Shown here: piece after piece, positions 7,363 to 16,007 of the stretch
Position numbering within the stretch: position 1 is the stretch's first letter
How the letters are laid out: each line of letters begins with the position of its first letter
NCBI GenBank assembly: GCA_937897875.1
Contig: CALCPD010000060.1
Coordinates: 1 to 43,728 of the forward strand
From: an uncultured Nitrosopumilaceae archaeon
Lineage (GTDB): Archaea; Thermoproteota; Nitrososphaeria; Nitrososphaerales; Nitrosopumilaceae
Direction: 5' to 3'
Length of the DNA stretch: 43,728 nucleotides
Translations under genes and position numbers: made by a program
Notes under the pieces: generated by a model
Database searches by the model: none
What the model saw: the letters and a program-made list of their open reading frames with translations, nothing else
What the model was told of the DNA's origin: nothing

Positions 7363-8757
7363 TTATTCTGTAAAGACATATCGTCTTTCTCCTCTTGATT
7401 CTACTTCTGTTTTTACATCAACTAAAACAAATTCTTTTTTGGTATGCATTTTAGATTCTTCTGGAGTCAATTTATTTTCATGTAGTTCTTCATACTCGTT
7501 CCAGGTTAACCTTCTTCTTGGTCCAATTTCTGCTTCTAGATTCATACTTTTCACAATCTCTTTGTATTCTGGTTGTACTACTCCACTGAAAACCATTGCA
7601 CTACTTCCACTACCGTATGAACCAAATCCTATTCTTTTACCTTCTAAATCAACTCCTTTTTGATATTCAAATTCTAAACTACTTCTAAATCCAAGATATA
7701 GTGATGCTGTATACAAATTACCAATCATTGTGGATGCAATAAGTGAACTTGAAAGTTTTGATTCATACACGTCTTGATAATCTTGTGTTTTTGTAAACAT
7801 TTTTGTAAATTCATGATCTTTTGCCATAAATTCCTCATCACCTAAAACGGATTCAATTGTACCTCGAGGATCTTTTGGAATAGGTTCTTCCATTCCAATT
7901 TGTTCTAAGATTTGTTTCCATCTTGGAAGTTGACGCCATTCATGTCTTACTAAATACGCTAATGCTTTCTTTCCCATGTTACTGTACGGTAAGTGCATGT
8001 TGATGTAATCCATATGATCTAAAATTGTCTCGCCTTCTTTCATTTGAATTAAGTTTGATGAAATTACTTTCTTCTTGTATGATTCTAATGCTTTTCTAAC
8101 TTGAATCATGTATAGTAAATTAGAATATTGTCCATGTACAATTGGTGTTTCTTTTCCAAATGGTCTGTAAAAATCATATTCATCTTTAATTGATGTAGAT
8201 GTAACTTTTGGATCAAATTCTAATAATCTTGGTTCATCATTAAGTAACATCACTACCGAACCTGCACCTTGAGTCATTTCTCCACTTGATCCCATGTCAT
8301 ATTTTGCAATATCTGATACTACAACTAGTGCACTTTTTCCTTCTGCTTCTCCTGCTCTAATCCAATTTGTATTATCATATAGTGCATACGAGCCACTTAC
8401 ACATGCAAATTTTGTTTCTACTCCCCCACAGTGCTCAAATGAACCTTGGCCGTAAACTTGCTCTAGCATTCCAATAACATACGAATTCATAGCTTTTGAT
8501 TCATCAAATGCTGATTCTGTTGAAATGTATAATCTACCTATGTCATCTGGTGCCAAATTATTTTTTTCCATAATTCGTAAACATGCATTTGCTGCTAAAC
8601 ATGCTGGATCTTGATTGGCATCAACTATTGCCATCTGGGAAACACCTAGACCTTTTTGTAATTTTACTGGATCTAATCCTCTTGCATCTGCAAAATCTGC
8701 TGCATCAAGATATAATCTTGGAATGTATATTGCAACATCATCGATACCGGCTGTCAT
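7363..8757 (-). CDS. Hydroxymethylglutaryl-CoA synthase
   Basis: Condenses acetyl-CoA with acetoacetyl-CoA to make HMG-CoA, the entry to the mevalonate pathway for archaeal isoprenoid lipids. The thiolase-fold catalytic triad is visible: E81 in YISTESAFDESKA, nucleophile C119 in KFACVSGSYAL, and H255 in YINMHLPYSN. The 464-residue length is closer to eukaryote-like synthases than to the ~350-residue archaeal type. In many archaea this gene sits beside thiolase and DUF35; here those lie 8 kb away (16828-18242). A 12-base palindrome (8802-8813) lies 45 bases upstream of the ATG. Confidence 0.9.
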   Translation of the reverse strand: MTAGIDDVAIYIPRLYLDAADFADARGLDPVKLQKGLGVSQMAIVDANQDPACLAANACLRIMEKNNLAPDDIGRLYISTESAFDESKAMNSYVIGMLEQVYGQGSFEHCGGVETKFACVSGSYALYDNTNWIRAGEAEGKSALVVVSDIAKYDMGSSGEMTQGAGSVVMLLNDEPRLLEFDPKVTSTSIKDEYDFYRPFGKETPIVHGQYSNLLYMIQVRKALESYKKKVISSNLIQMKEGETILDHMDYINMHLPYSNMGKKALAYLVRHEWRQLPRWKQILEQIGMEEPIPKDPRGTIESVLGDEEFMAKDHEFTKMFTKTQDYQDVYESKLSSSLIASTMIGNLYTASLYLGFRSSLEFEYQKGVDLEGKRIGFGSYGSGSSAMVFSGVVQPEYKEIVKSMNLEAEIGPRRRLTWNEYEELHENKLTPEESKMHTKKEFVLVDVKTEVESRGERRYVFTE

Positions 8758-8801
8758 AAGCTTCGTTTTCTATGGGAGTAATTAAGCATTTGTTGTAAAT
8801 T

Positions 8802-8813
8802 CTAGTTAACTAG
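8802..8813. repeat. Perfect palindrome CTAGTTAACTAG upstream of HMG-CoA synthase
   Basis: A 12-base perfect palindrome centred 51 bases before the HMG-CoA synthase ATG and between the two minus-strand genes. It could be an operator or upstream activator site. Its core GTTAAC also occurs in the BirA-like box at 3399-3430, but the arms differ. Confidence 0.3.
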
Positions 8814-8858
8814 GAATGATTTTTTTACTCATTTTATTATAAAATTCTTGATAGATCG

Positions 8859-9563
8859 CTATTTTTCTAATTCAGCATCAAATATTTTTTGAAATACTTC
8901 AAACGGCTGTGCTCCAAATAGTTTTGAAACTCCTCCATTAGAATTAATTACAAAAAATGCCGGTGTTCCTGTTAACTCTAATGATTTGGCATCATTATTA
9001 CTATCCATGATTATTTTGGAATATTTTTTTACATTCATACATTCCGTCCACTTATCCATATCTGCATCAATACTCTCGGCAAACATTGTTAAATTACTTG
9101 GAGATGCCCATCCATTATTTTCTCCTGTCCAGTTTGAATATAGAATATCGTGATATTCCCAGAATAATTCTTGTTCATTTGCACAATGTGCTCCATGTGA
9201 TGCATTAATTGAATCAGGTCCAATAATGTTATAGTCTTTAAAAATTATCTTGACTTTTCCTGTTTCTACATAATTTTTTATTATCTCTTTTTCAATGGAT
9301 TGGAAAAAAACATTACAATAATGACATTGATAATCCCCAAATTCTACCAATGTTATGGGTGCACTGGGATCACCCAATATTGGAGATCCATTTAAGACAA
9401 ATGTATCCATTGTAATTTTTGCAGGTCCCATTTGCTCTACTTTGGGTGCAGATTCAATTAGTAATTCTTGCTCATAAAGTGAACCGTTTATTCCAAAAAT
9501 TACTACTATGATTGTAATTGATGCGAGTATAGCACCTATCGCAAGTGAAGGAGGATGTAACAA
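8859..9563 (-). CDS. Membrane-anchored DsbA-like thiol-disulfide oxidoreductase
   Basis: An N-terminal hydrophobic anchor (about residues 7-25, LAIGAILASITIIVVIFGI) places the thioredoxin-fold domain outside the membrane. The active site is C80-H-Y-C83 in FGDYQCHYCNVFF, and a cis-Pro loop is seen in LTGTPAFFVIN near the C-terminus. These match the DsbA/TlpA-like family that is expanded in ammonia-oxidizing archaea. It would form or shuffle disulfides in extracytoplasmic proteins, and CcdA-type proteins could feed it electrons. The start is TTG at 9563; a later start would cut the anchor. Confidence 0.85.
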   Translation of the reverse strand: MLHPPSLAIGAILASITIIVVIFGINGSLYEQELLIESAPKVEQMGPAKITMDTFVLNGSPILGDPSAPITLVEFGDYQCHYCNVFFQSIEKEIIKNYVETGKVKIIFKDYNIIGPDSINASHGAHCANEQELFWEYHDILYSNWTGENNGWASPSNLTMFAESIDADMDKWTECMNVKKYSKIIMDSNNDAKSLELTGTPAFFVINSNGGVSKLFGAQPFEVFQKIFDAELEK

Positions 9564-9637
9564 TAATTTTAAATTTTTTAAAGTACATTTAGCCTTTTGT
9601 TCAATTAGTAAATAAGTAAGATAATCTGAGGTAATGT

Positions 9638-10690
9638 ATGAAGAAGGTATTCATTAATGGTTATGGCTCAATTGGCAGTAGGATTACTTCTTTTCTAAAA
9701 GATGATCCTGAAATCACTGTAATTGGTATTGGTAAATATTCTCCTGATGAAAAAGTGAATGTTGCAATCTCTCGTGGTCTTAATGTTTATGTTCCTGAAA
9801 GAAAATTAAATGATTTTTCAGATTATAATGTCTCTGGAAGTATTGAATCTGCATTAGATGAATGTGATCTTGTAATTGACGCTGCACCTGGTGGACATGG
9901 ATATAAAAATAAAAAAAAATTATATGAACCAAAGAATATTCCTGCCATCTACCAAGGTGGAGAATCTACTGTTGGCAATGAATCTGTTTCTGATTTACTG
10001 TTTAATTCTCGTGCAAATTATGATCATGCATTGGGTAAAAAACACGTAATGCAAGGAAGTTGTAATGTAACTGGCATGGGTAGAATTTTAGAACCATTAA
10101 GAGAGAAATTTGGAGATAAATTAATTCGATTTGATGTTACATTAGTAAGAAGATGGGCAGATATTGAACAAACTGAAAAAAATGTTTCAGATACAATTGA
10201 GATGACTGAAACACCACATCATGGTGATGATGTTAAACTGTATTTTGGAAAGGATGCACCTCTCTACGTTCGTGCAATTAAAGTCCCTACTCGACAAATG
10301 CATTTGCATATTATGGATATTAGATTTAAAAATACTGCACCAAAACCATCTGAAATTCATGATTTGTTTACTGATGAATTTGGTGTTGCAACCTTGTGGA
10401 CTGCAAAAGGTACCAAAGAGGTTCGTGATTATGCCCAAAATATGGGATTTAATTTTACTGATACAAATATGATTCACATTCATGCAAATATGACTACATC
10501 AATTGGTGATACTGCTCAAATAATGTATTCTGATGATCAAACAGGAATTGTAATTCCTGAAAACCATATGTTAATGCAAGCAATGTTGTTTGATAAATCC
10601 TATAAAGAAGCATTTTCTCACACTGAATCTATCTTCAATATGAGTGAGAAAAAACAAAAATTGCAAAAACATTTTGCTAAAAAAGATTAA
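9638..10690 (+). CDS. gap: Type II glyceraldehyde-3-phosphate dehydrogenase
   Basis: Archaeal phosphorylating GAPDH that interconverts glyceraldehyde-3-phosphate and 1,3-bisphosphoglycerate. In autotrophic archaea it runs mainly in the gluconeogenic direction. The Rossmann motif is INGYGSIGSR (6-15) and the nucleophile is C142 in MQGSCNVTGMGR, the type II signature. DAAPGG follows the adenine-binding region. The 350-residue length is normal. A GAGGT motif lies 6 bases before the ATG. Its stop overlaps the convergent CNNM gene by 4 bases. Confidence 0.93.
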   Translation: MKKVFINGYGSIGSRITSFLKDDPEITVIGIGKYSPDEKVNVAISRGLNVYVPERKLNDFSDYNVSGSIESALDECDLVIDAAPGGHGYKNKKKLYEPKNIPAIYQGGESTVGNESVSDLLFNSRANYDHALGKKHVMQGSCNVTGMGRILEPLREKFGDKLIRFDVTLVRRWADIEQTEKNVSDTIEMTETPHHGDDVKLYFGKDAPLYVRAIKVPTRQMHLHIMDIRFKNTAPKPSEIHDLFTDEFGVATLWTAKGTKEVRDYAQNMGFNFTDTNMIHIHANMTTSIGDTAQIMYSDDQTGIVIPENHMLMQAMLFDKSYKEAFSHTESIFNMSEKKQKLQKHFAKKD

Positions 10691-11943
10691 TTTTTAATTT
10701 TTTCAATTCTGATTTTTTTTGGAATATTTTTTGAAACTTTATCTACCACTATTCTTAATTCTTCAATTTCAATTTTATCTCCTTCTTGAGGAATATCTTG
10801 TAGTCTTTCATGAAGTAATCCATTAAGTGATGCATAATCATCTCCATCTGGAATTTTTGTTTTAAAGATATCATTGATAATATCAATCTCAATATCTCCA
10901 TTTGTAATTATTGTATCTTGATCAATTCTTTCATACCCTTTTTCTCTTATAATGTCTGTTTCATCTTCTATTTCACCTACAATTTCTTCTAGCAAATCTT
11001 CTAGTGTGACTAGTCCTTCAACACCTCCATGTTCATCTACTACAATTGCTATGTGTGTTTTTCTACCTTTCATTTCTTTTAACAATGAACTGACCATTTT
11101 TTCTTGTGATGCAAAAACTGGTTTTCTTGCTATTTGTTCTAAACTTACTACTTCGTCATTATTTTTTTCTAATTTTTTTAAAACATCTCTTACATGAATG
11201 AATCCTACAATATCATCACTGGTATCTCCAAAAATTGGAATTCTTGAATGTGCGCTTTGATTAATTAATGGTAACGCCTCAAATAGTAGCATTTTTGAAT
11301 TTAGTGTAAACATTTTTGTTCTTGGTGTCATGACAGAACGAATTACTGTATCATCAAAATTTAATGCACCATGCACTAACTCCATTTCTTCTTTTTCTAA
11401 TGCCTTTTCTGCTAATCCTTGATCAATTACTCCCTTAATTTCTTCTTCCGTAATTGGTGGTGGTGTGTAACTACTACCAGTTATTTTAACAACTCCTCGA
11501 GTAATAATTTCAAAGAATTTTACTACTGGATAAAATACATAGCTAAAAGCAAGTAATACTGGTGCATATCTTAATGCAACTTTTGTTGAATTTGCGTTAC
11601 AATATGTTTTTGGAGTTATTTCTCCAAACACTAAAATTAAAAATGTCATAATTCCAACAGCAATTCCTAGTCCATCATTACCAAACATTCTGATTGCTAC
11701 ACTAGTTGCAAGTGCAGATGCTCCGACATTCACTAAGTTATTTCCAAGATTTACACTTGACATCATCCAACTTGGATTCATTTTTAATTTGTGTAATGCT
11801 TTAGCACCTTTTTTTCCTTCATTAAATAATTGAACTACTTTTGATTTTCTTACTCCTACTAGTGCAACTTCTAATCCGCTGAAAAATCCTGATAATCCTA
11901 TTAAAACAGCTAAAGCTGAAATTTCAATCCATAAATCTACCAT
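10687..11943 (-). CDS. CNNM/CorC-type transporter with CBS pair (hemolysin-like)
   Basis: The domain order is clear: an N-terminal CNNM membrane domain (about residues 1-185; SALAVLIGLSGFFSGLEVAL and NLGNNLVNVGASALAT helices, with FGEITPKTYC typical of the family), a tandem CBS domain (about 200-330, from VMTPRTKMFTL to DEHGGVEGLVTLEDLLEEIVGEIEDE) and a C-terminal CorC_HlyC domain. Members are linked to Mg/Co efflux or ion homeostasis, with CBS domains sensing adenine nucleotides. AAGGAG precedes the ATG by 7 bases, one of the clearer Shine-Dalgarno sites here. Substrate is not decided by sequence. Confidence 0.9.
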   Translation of the reverse strand: MVDLWIEISALAVLIGLSGFFSGLEVALVGVRKSKVVQLFNEGKKGAKALHKLKMNPSWMMSSVNLGNNLVNVGASALATSVAIRMFGNDGLGIAVGIMTFLILVFGEITPKTYCNANSTKVALRYAPVLLAFSYVFYPVVKFFEIITRGVVKITGSSYTPPPITEEEIKGVIDQGLAEKALEKEEMELVHGALNFDDTVIRSVMTPRTKMFTLNSKMLLFEALPLINQSAHSRIPIFGDTSDDIVGFIHVRDVLKKLEKNNDEVVSLEQIARKPVFASQEKMVSSLLKEMKGRKTHIAIVVDEHGGVEGLVTLEDLLEEIVGEIEDETDIIREKGYERIDQDTIITNGDIEIDIINDIFKTKIPDGDDYASLNGLLHERLQDIPQEGDKIEIEELRIVVDKVSKNIPKKIRIEKIKN

Positions 11944-12088
11944 GATATTCTCCTTGAAAGTTTATTGTAACGGGTATAACTCATTTAGTTTTTTTGCACC
12001 ATCTTTTGGTATCATAATTTAACAACCCATGGATTTAAACTCTTCATATATTTGATTTTTTTAGAACTACTTGAGCCTAAAATTAAGG

Positions 12089-13426
12089 CTAATTTTTTGG
12101 AGGGTTTGCAAATGTGTTGTTTGAATCACCGTGGTAATCAACTGGAATCATTGCATCCTTTTGTCTACCTGTAAGGATGCCAACAACTGTATCATCTTTT
12201 TTAATTATTTCTTCATTCATTAATTTTTTAATTCCTGCAACAGATGCACCAGAAGCCATTTCACAATCAAATCCATTGAGTCCTACAACTGACATACCAT
12301 CTAACATTTCTGAATCACTAACAGTTGTGACTACTCCATTAGAGAATTCTAATGCTCGTAAACCTTTCAAAATATTTGCAGGTCTTCCAATTTGAATTGC
12401 AGTTGCTTTAGTTTTAGGTCTAATTTTTTCTTTATCTAAATGCTCATAATACCTTTCAATCAACTCTGTATTCGGATCACCTTTATTCCAACGTAATTCT
12501 TCATTTTCAAATTTACCATTATACAAATCAGATAATGTGCTTGCACCTTCTGAATTAATCACTGCTATTCTTGGAATTTTTTTAATCCATCCCCATTCGT
12601 ATAATTCCATCAATGCTTTTCCACAACTTGATGTATTTCCTAATGCTCCCCCTGGATAGACAATCCAATCCGGCACATCCCAATTCAAATATTCTAATGC
12701 TCTAAATGGAATTGTTTTTTGTCCTTCAATTCTAAATGGATTGACTGAATTAACTGTATACCCACCATGATTCTGCGCATCATCCAAAGATTGTTTTAAT
12801 GCATCATCAAAATTTCCTTCAACTTGAACAATTTGTGCTCCAAATTGATATGCTTGACTTAGCTTTCCTGGTGCGATTTGACCTGCGGGAATATACACAT
12901 CACAATCAATCCCTTCATTAGCTGCAAACATGCCAGCAGAAGCTGAGGTGTTTCCAGTAGATGCACAAACTATTTTTTTTGCACCTACTAATTTTGCATG
13001 AGTTACAGCTGTTACCATTCCGTTATCTTTGAATGACCCACTTGGATTGTATCCTTCTGGCTGTAACCACAAACCATCTTTTTCAATTCCTAAAAATTCT
13101 GCAGCTTTAGACATATGATATGGCTTGGATTGTCTTCCTTCTGCACCGTCTAATGAAACCAAGAATTTTGAACATTCTTCTAAACTTTCAGTATCTATTT
13201 GACAAAAATTTAATAATTCACGAAATCGCCAAATACCACTTTCGTTAAATATACTGCCTTTTGAATTCCTTCTTTCATAAAATGTATCTTTTAATTTTGT
13301 TGATGGTATGTTCTTATATTTTACATCTAGGACATGTCCATTTTCACATTGTACGTTGGTACTGTAAATTGGGTATACTAAACCACAATTTGGATCTACA
13401 CATTTTAGAAAAGCATCTTCTTGCAT
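12089..13426 (-). CDS. thrC: Threonine synthase
   Basis: A PLP fold-type II enzyme converting O-phosphohomoserine to threonine. It has the zinc-ribbon-like N-terminus found in archaeal threonine synthases (C9, C14, C27), the Schiff-base lysine K133 in NPSGSFKDNGM and the phosphate loop ASTGNTSASAG (155-165). The 445 residues include the ribbon. A threonine dehydratase, which uses the product to make isoleucine precursor, is at 23129-24340. It is divergent from the gene at 13511. Confidence 0.9.
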   Translation of the reverse strand: MQEDAFLKCVDPNCGLVYPIYSTNVQCENGHVLDVKYKNIPSTKLKDTFYERRNSKGSIFNESGIWRFRELLNFCQIDTESLEECSKFLVSLDGAEGRQSKPYHMSKAAEFLGIEKDGLWLQPEGYNPSGSFKDNGMVTAVTHAKLVGAKKIVCASTGNTSASAGMFAANEGIDCDVYIPAGQIAPGKLSQAYQFGAQIVQVEGNFDDALKQSLDDAQNHGGYTVNSVNPFRIEGQKTIPFRALEYLNWDVPDWIVYPGGALGNTSSCGKALMELYEWGWIKKIPRIAVINSEGASTLSDLYNGKFENEELRWNKGDPNTELIERYYEHLDKEKIRPKTKATAIQIGRPANILKGLRALEFSNGVVTTVSDSEMLDGMSVVGLNGFDCEMASGASVAGIKKLMNEEIIKKDDTVVGILTGRQKDAMIPVDYHGDSNNTFANPPKN

Positions 13427-13510
13427 GTGTAATTGTTGAAAATTGCTAATAATTTAAAGCAAACGTGAAATTTTTACACGAGTCAAGCTAATTTCCTAAA
13501 CTTTAGATGG

Positions 13511-13906
13511 ATGTTGTTTTTTGATATAATTGTGGTTACCTACGTTCAATATCTCAAAAATATTTTAACTCATATTGTTGATTCATATCATATTCTTGAG
13601 ACTATTGAAGATAAGCCAGGAGATCTTGCTAAAACTGAAAAACAAATGTTGAAAATTAATGGATTTATCAAAGTTGTATCTAACAAGATTGATCCTGATA
13701 AAATCCCTTCATCTGATTTCAAGATAATCAAATTAAAATTTTCTGAATATTTGACAGACTATTCTTTTGAAAAAGAAATTGAAACTATGGCTCCATTGTA
13801 TTCTAATGATGTATCTCGAATTAAAAATATGAGAATTAAGATCTTGGAAGCATTAAAAAATAAACACATGATGGATGATGTAAAGGAATTATTGAATAAT
13901 TTATGA
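13511..13906 (+). CDS. Hypothetical helical protein (131 aa)
   Basis: No family recognised. The N-terminus is hydrophobic (FFDIIVVTYVQYLKNIL) and could be a membrane-associated helix or a wrong start. The rest is charged and helical (ETIEDKPGDLAKTEKQMLK, RIKILEALKNKHMMDDVKEL). It is translationally coupled to the Cys-rich miniprotein that follows (stop TGA within ATGA). Confidence 0.6.
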   Translation: MLFFDIIVVTYVQYLKNILTHIVDSYHILETIEDKPGDLAKTEKQMLKINGFIKVVSNKIDPDKIPSSDFKIIKLKFSEYLTDYSFEKEIETMAPLYSNDVSRIKNMRIKILEALKNKHMMDDVKELLNNL

Positions 13907-14004
13907 CTGAACAAAAAAAATGTATTTTGTGTGGCTGTAAGGATCACAGATTAATTGGATGCACAAAACATATTTCCAAAAAATGTAATTGTTATAAGAA
14001 ATAA
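13903..14004 (+). CDS. Cys-rich miniprotein (33 aa), plus-strand member of a convergent pair
   Basis: ATG at 13903 overlaps the previous stop as ATGA. The product has six cysteines and two histidines: C7, C10 and C12 in KKCILCGCKDH, then GC, then KKCNCYKK. The pattern suits one or two bound zinc ions. The stop (14002-14004) directly abuts the stop of the opposite-strand gene at 14005, which has a similar C-DH-x4-C...C-x-C layout. Confidence 0.6.
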   Translation: MTEQKKCILCGCKDHRLIGCTKHISKKCNCYKK

Positions 14005-14121
14005 CTATTTTCTTTTTGGTCCTGATCTTTCATGGAAATTTAAACAACATTTGCATTCTTTTTCAATACATTCAGTTTCATAATGATGATCACATATACC
14101 ACATTCGCAACTTTTTGACAT
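14005..14121 (-). CDS. Cys-rich miniprotein (38 aa), minus-strand member of a convergent pair
   Basis: ATG at 14121, TAG at 14007-14005. Residues 1-22 read MSKSCECGICDHH then YETECIEKECKCC, giving eight cysteines with neighbouring histidines, and the tail is basic (HERSGPKRK). It is probably a metal-binding micro-zinc-finger. It lies 75 bases downstream of the gene at 14196 on the same strand. Confidence 0.6.
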   Translation of the reverse strand: MSKSCECGICDHHYETECIEKECKCCLNFHERSGPKRK

Positions 14122-14195
14122 ATCCTTAGTAGTATAATTTTGATTAGAATTTATCCCTTACCCTAATTTTATGTGAGTTTAAGGTCAATTTGGAA

Positions 14196-14519
14196 TTATT
14201 TTTTTGATTTTGATTTTGATTTTTTAACTGGTTTGTCTTTTGCTGCTAATTCTTTCTCTATCTCTGCAGCCTTATTATCTACTGCTTTGATAATTTCTTG
14301 AATTAATCCGTCAAGATCACTATCTTCCACTTCGGGTTCAACTGTACTTGCAATATCTGTAATTGTACTGGATATTTCTGAACTGACGTCTTCAAAACTT
14401 TCAGGATCTTCATATGCTGCATTGTATAAGTTTTTTAAATTATTGACATGTCCAATAACCTGTTCGGTAATTACAACTGTGTAATCTGTTCCGTTTACAT
14501 CAAATTCCTTTGAACTCAT
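14196..14519 (-). CDS. Hypothetical protein with Lys-rich tail (107 aa)
   Basis: ATG at 14519 (MSSKEFDVNG) is chosen over one 4 codons upstream because it gives a normal polar start. An N-terminal strand region (TDYTVVITEQVIGHVNNL) precedes an acidic helical middle and the tail KDKPVKKSKSKSKK. A similar SKSKK-type tail occurs in the protein at 29166-29384. The basic tail may contact nucleic acid. Family not recognised. Confidence 0.6.
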   Translation of the reverse strand: MSSKEFDVNGTDYTVVITEQVIGHVNNLKNLYNAAYEDPESFEDVSSEISSTITDIASTVEPEVEDSDLDGLIQEIIKAVDNKAAEIEKELAAKDKPVKKSKSKSKK

Positions 14520-14586
14520 AATGATTTTCAAATTGTGATGTTTATAATGTTTTTCAGAGAATAGTTAGTAAGGAGTTAGTTTTTTC

Positions 14587-15036
14587 TCAAAATACGATGT
14601 AATCTAATGCAGCTGCATCACTAATCAATCTTGTATGTTTGTCTCCAATAACATAACCATTCTTGATATCTCCTGTTGGGATCCATCTATTGGTAGATGT
14701 GTAATGTCTTTTTTCAGATAATTCACGTTCAATTTCTTCTATGTTAAATTCTGCTTCTTCAACTTCTTGTGTTGTGAGATGTTTTACAGTAACTAGTATT
14801 TTTGTAACTTTAACCCGATCTCCAAATTTCCATTTTAATACTGGATTCTCATCTGATACCTCCAAAACCTTAATTTTCATTTGTTTTTTCCCGAATGCAT
14901 CATGGCTAATCAATGCACGTTCATCTGTAAATTCTTCAAAACTTATTCTTGAATTAACTTCTGCATCTGATACTGTTTCTAACAATGACTCTGTGGTGGA
15001 TTCTATTGATTCATCTTTAGAGTTCTCTTCAGACAT
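14587..15036 (-). CDS. Hypothetical protein (149 aa) with acidic N-terminus
   Basis: The first 40 residues are acidic and low-complexity (SEENSKDESIESTTESLLE). The rest is a compact strand-rich domain (MKIKVLEVSDENPVLKWKFG, RVKVTKILVTVKHLTTQEVE, then EFNIEEIERELSEKRHYT) that looks like an OB/SH3-type barrel, by impression only. It lies 46 bases downstream of the Hjc-like nuclease gene on the same strand, so a link to DNA metabolism is possible. Confidence 0.6.
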   Translation of the reverse strand: MSEENSKDESIESTTESLLETVSDAEVNSRISFEEFTDERALISHDAFGKKQMKIKVLEVSDENPVLKWKFGDRVKVTKILVTVKHLTTQEVEEAEFNIEEIERELSEKRHYTSTNRWIPTGDIKNGYVIGDKHTRLISDAAALDYIVF

Positions 15037-15082
15037 ACTACAACTAATTCTTCTATCCTTAATAATGATTTGAAAATATATT

Positions 15083-15622
15083 TTAGTTAGGCACTAGTCT
15101 CTGTTTTGTTTTAAATGGCATTTTACATTCTTTTAACATTAATTCTTTTTTTACTCCATTAATTTTAGAATATATTTTTCCATTATATGTGCAAACACAG
15201 TCACTAATCTCTAGTTTTTCATCCCAAATTTTAAAAAATTCTCTTAATTCCCTATTTTCATAAACTCCTACATCGATTCGTTTTTTTGATAAAAATTTGA
15301 ATGCTAACAAAACTTGCTTATTTTTGTAAATATCAAATGTTTTAATCCATTCTAAACATCGCTCAATTTGATCTGCCGGTACAGGTAATGATGTACTTGT
15401 TCCCGATTTTGCTTCAATTGTAAATATGGTACTTTTTTCTGTGTTTACTGCTAGTACATCAGGTAATGCAATACTTGGGGAACCTAATCTGAATGCTTTC
15501 CAATTTTCTGTTTTTTTGAATCTTTTTACAATTGTATCTTCCCATTGGTACCCGCGCTGTCTCCTTGTTTTAGCTGCTTTTTGATGATTGGTAATTTTTT
15601 CTTTTGTAACTTTTTGTTTCAT
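15083..15622 (-). CDS. Archaeal Holliday junction resolvase (Hjc)-like nuclease with C-terminal extension
   Basis: The Hjc-type PD-(D/E)xK nuclease core is visible. Numbering from the chosen ATG at 15622: a basic start (KTRRQRG), catalytic E28 in GYQWEDTIVKRF, D55 in SPSIALPDVLAV, and the E70-A-K72 pair in FTIEAKSG. Hjc cleaves four-way DNA junctions as a dimer. Hjc proteins are usually about 120-140 residues; this one is 179, with an extra strand-rich C-terminus (DCVCTYNGKIYSKINGVKK). An in-frame TTG lies 10 codons upstream. It could be a related nuclease rather than the main resolvase. Confidence 0.8.
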   Translation of the reverse strand: MKQKVTKEKITNHQKAAKTRRQRGYQWEDTIVKRFKKTENWKAFRLGSPSIALPDVLAVNTEKSTIFTIEAKSGTSTSLPVPADQIERCLEWIKTFDIYKNKQVLLAFKFLSKKRIDVGVYENRELREFFKIWDEKLEISDCVCTYNGKIYSKINGVKKELMLKECKMPFKTKQRLVPN

Positions 15623-15766
15623 AATTGTTATTGTTGATAATTTCCTTTTCAATGGTATTTTTACTTGAAATTAGATATAGTAAAGTGGGTAATTACAGTA
15701 TAACTCAATATTTTGGTAATTTAATTTGACTCAATTTCTATATACTTGATTTATTGATAGTTTTTC

Positions 15767-15967
15767 ATGTCACAATTTGATCTAGAAAAATTATTTGAAA
15801 AACGTGACTCGTATCTCAATATTTTAAAGCACATCAGTTTTGAATTAATGATGGAGCCTACAGATGAAGAAATTAAACAAATTAAAGAATTGGAAAAAAA
15901 TACAATAAACGAATTAGATAAAATCCAACAAGAAATATCCCAAATTATATCTAAAAATCCATCTTAA
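15767..15967 (+). CDS. Small coiled-coil protein (66 aa)
   Basis: A single acidic amphipathic helix with heptad spacing (LEKLFEKRDSYLNILKHI, then EEIKQIKELEKNTINELDK). The gap upstream contains an AT-rich promoter-like stretch and the start ATG has no Shine-Dalgarno. It is followed after 40 bases by the methyltransferase-like gene. Function unknown. Confidence 0.55.
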   Translation: MSQFDLEKLFEKRDSYLNILKHISFELMMEPTDEEIKQIKELEKNTINELDKIQQEISQIISKNPS

Positions 15968-16007
15968 CTTCAATGAGTTTATCATACCCAATTATTTTAG
16001 AAATTTA

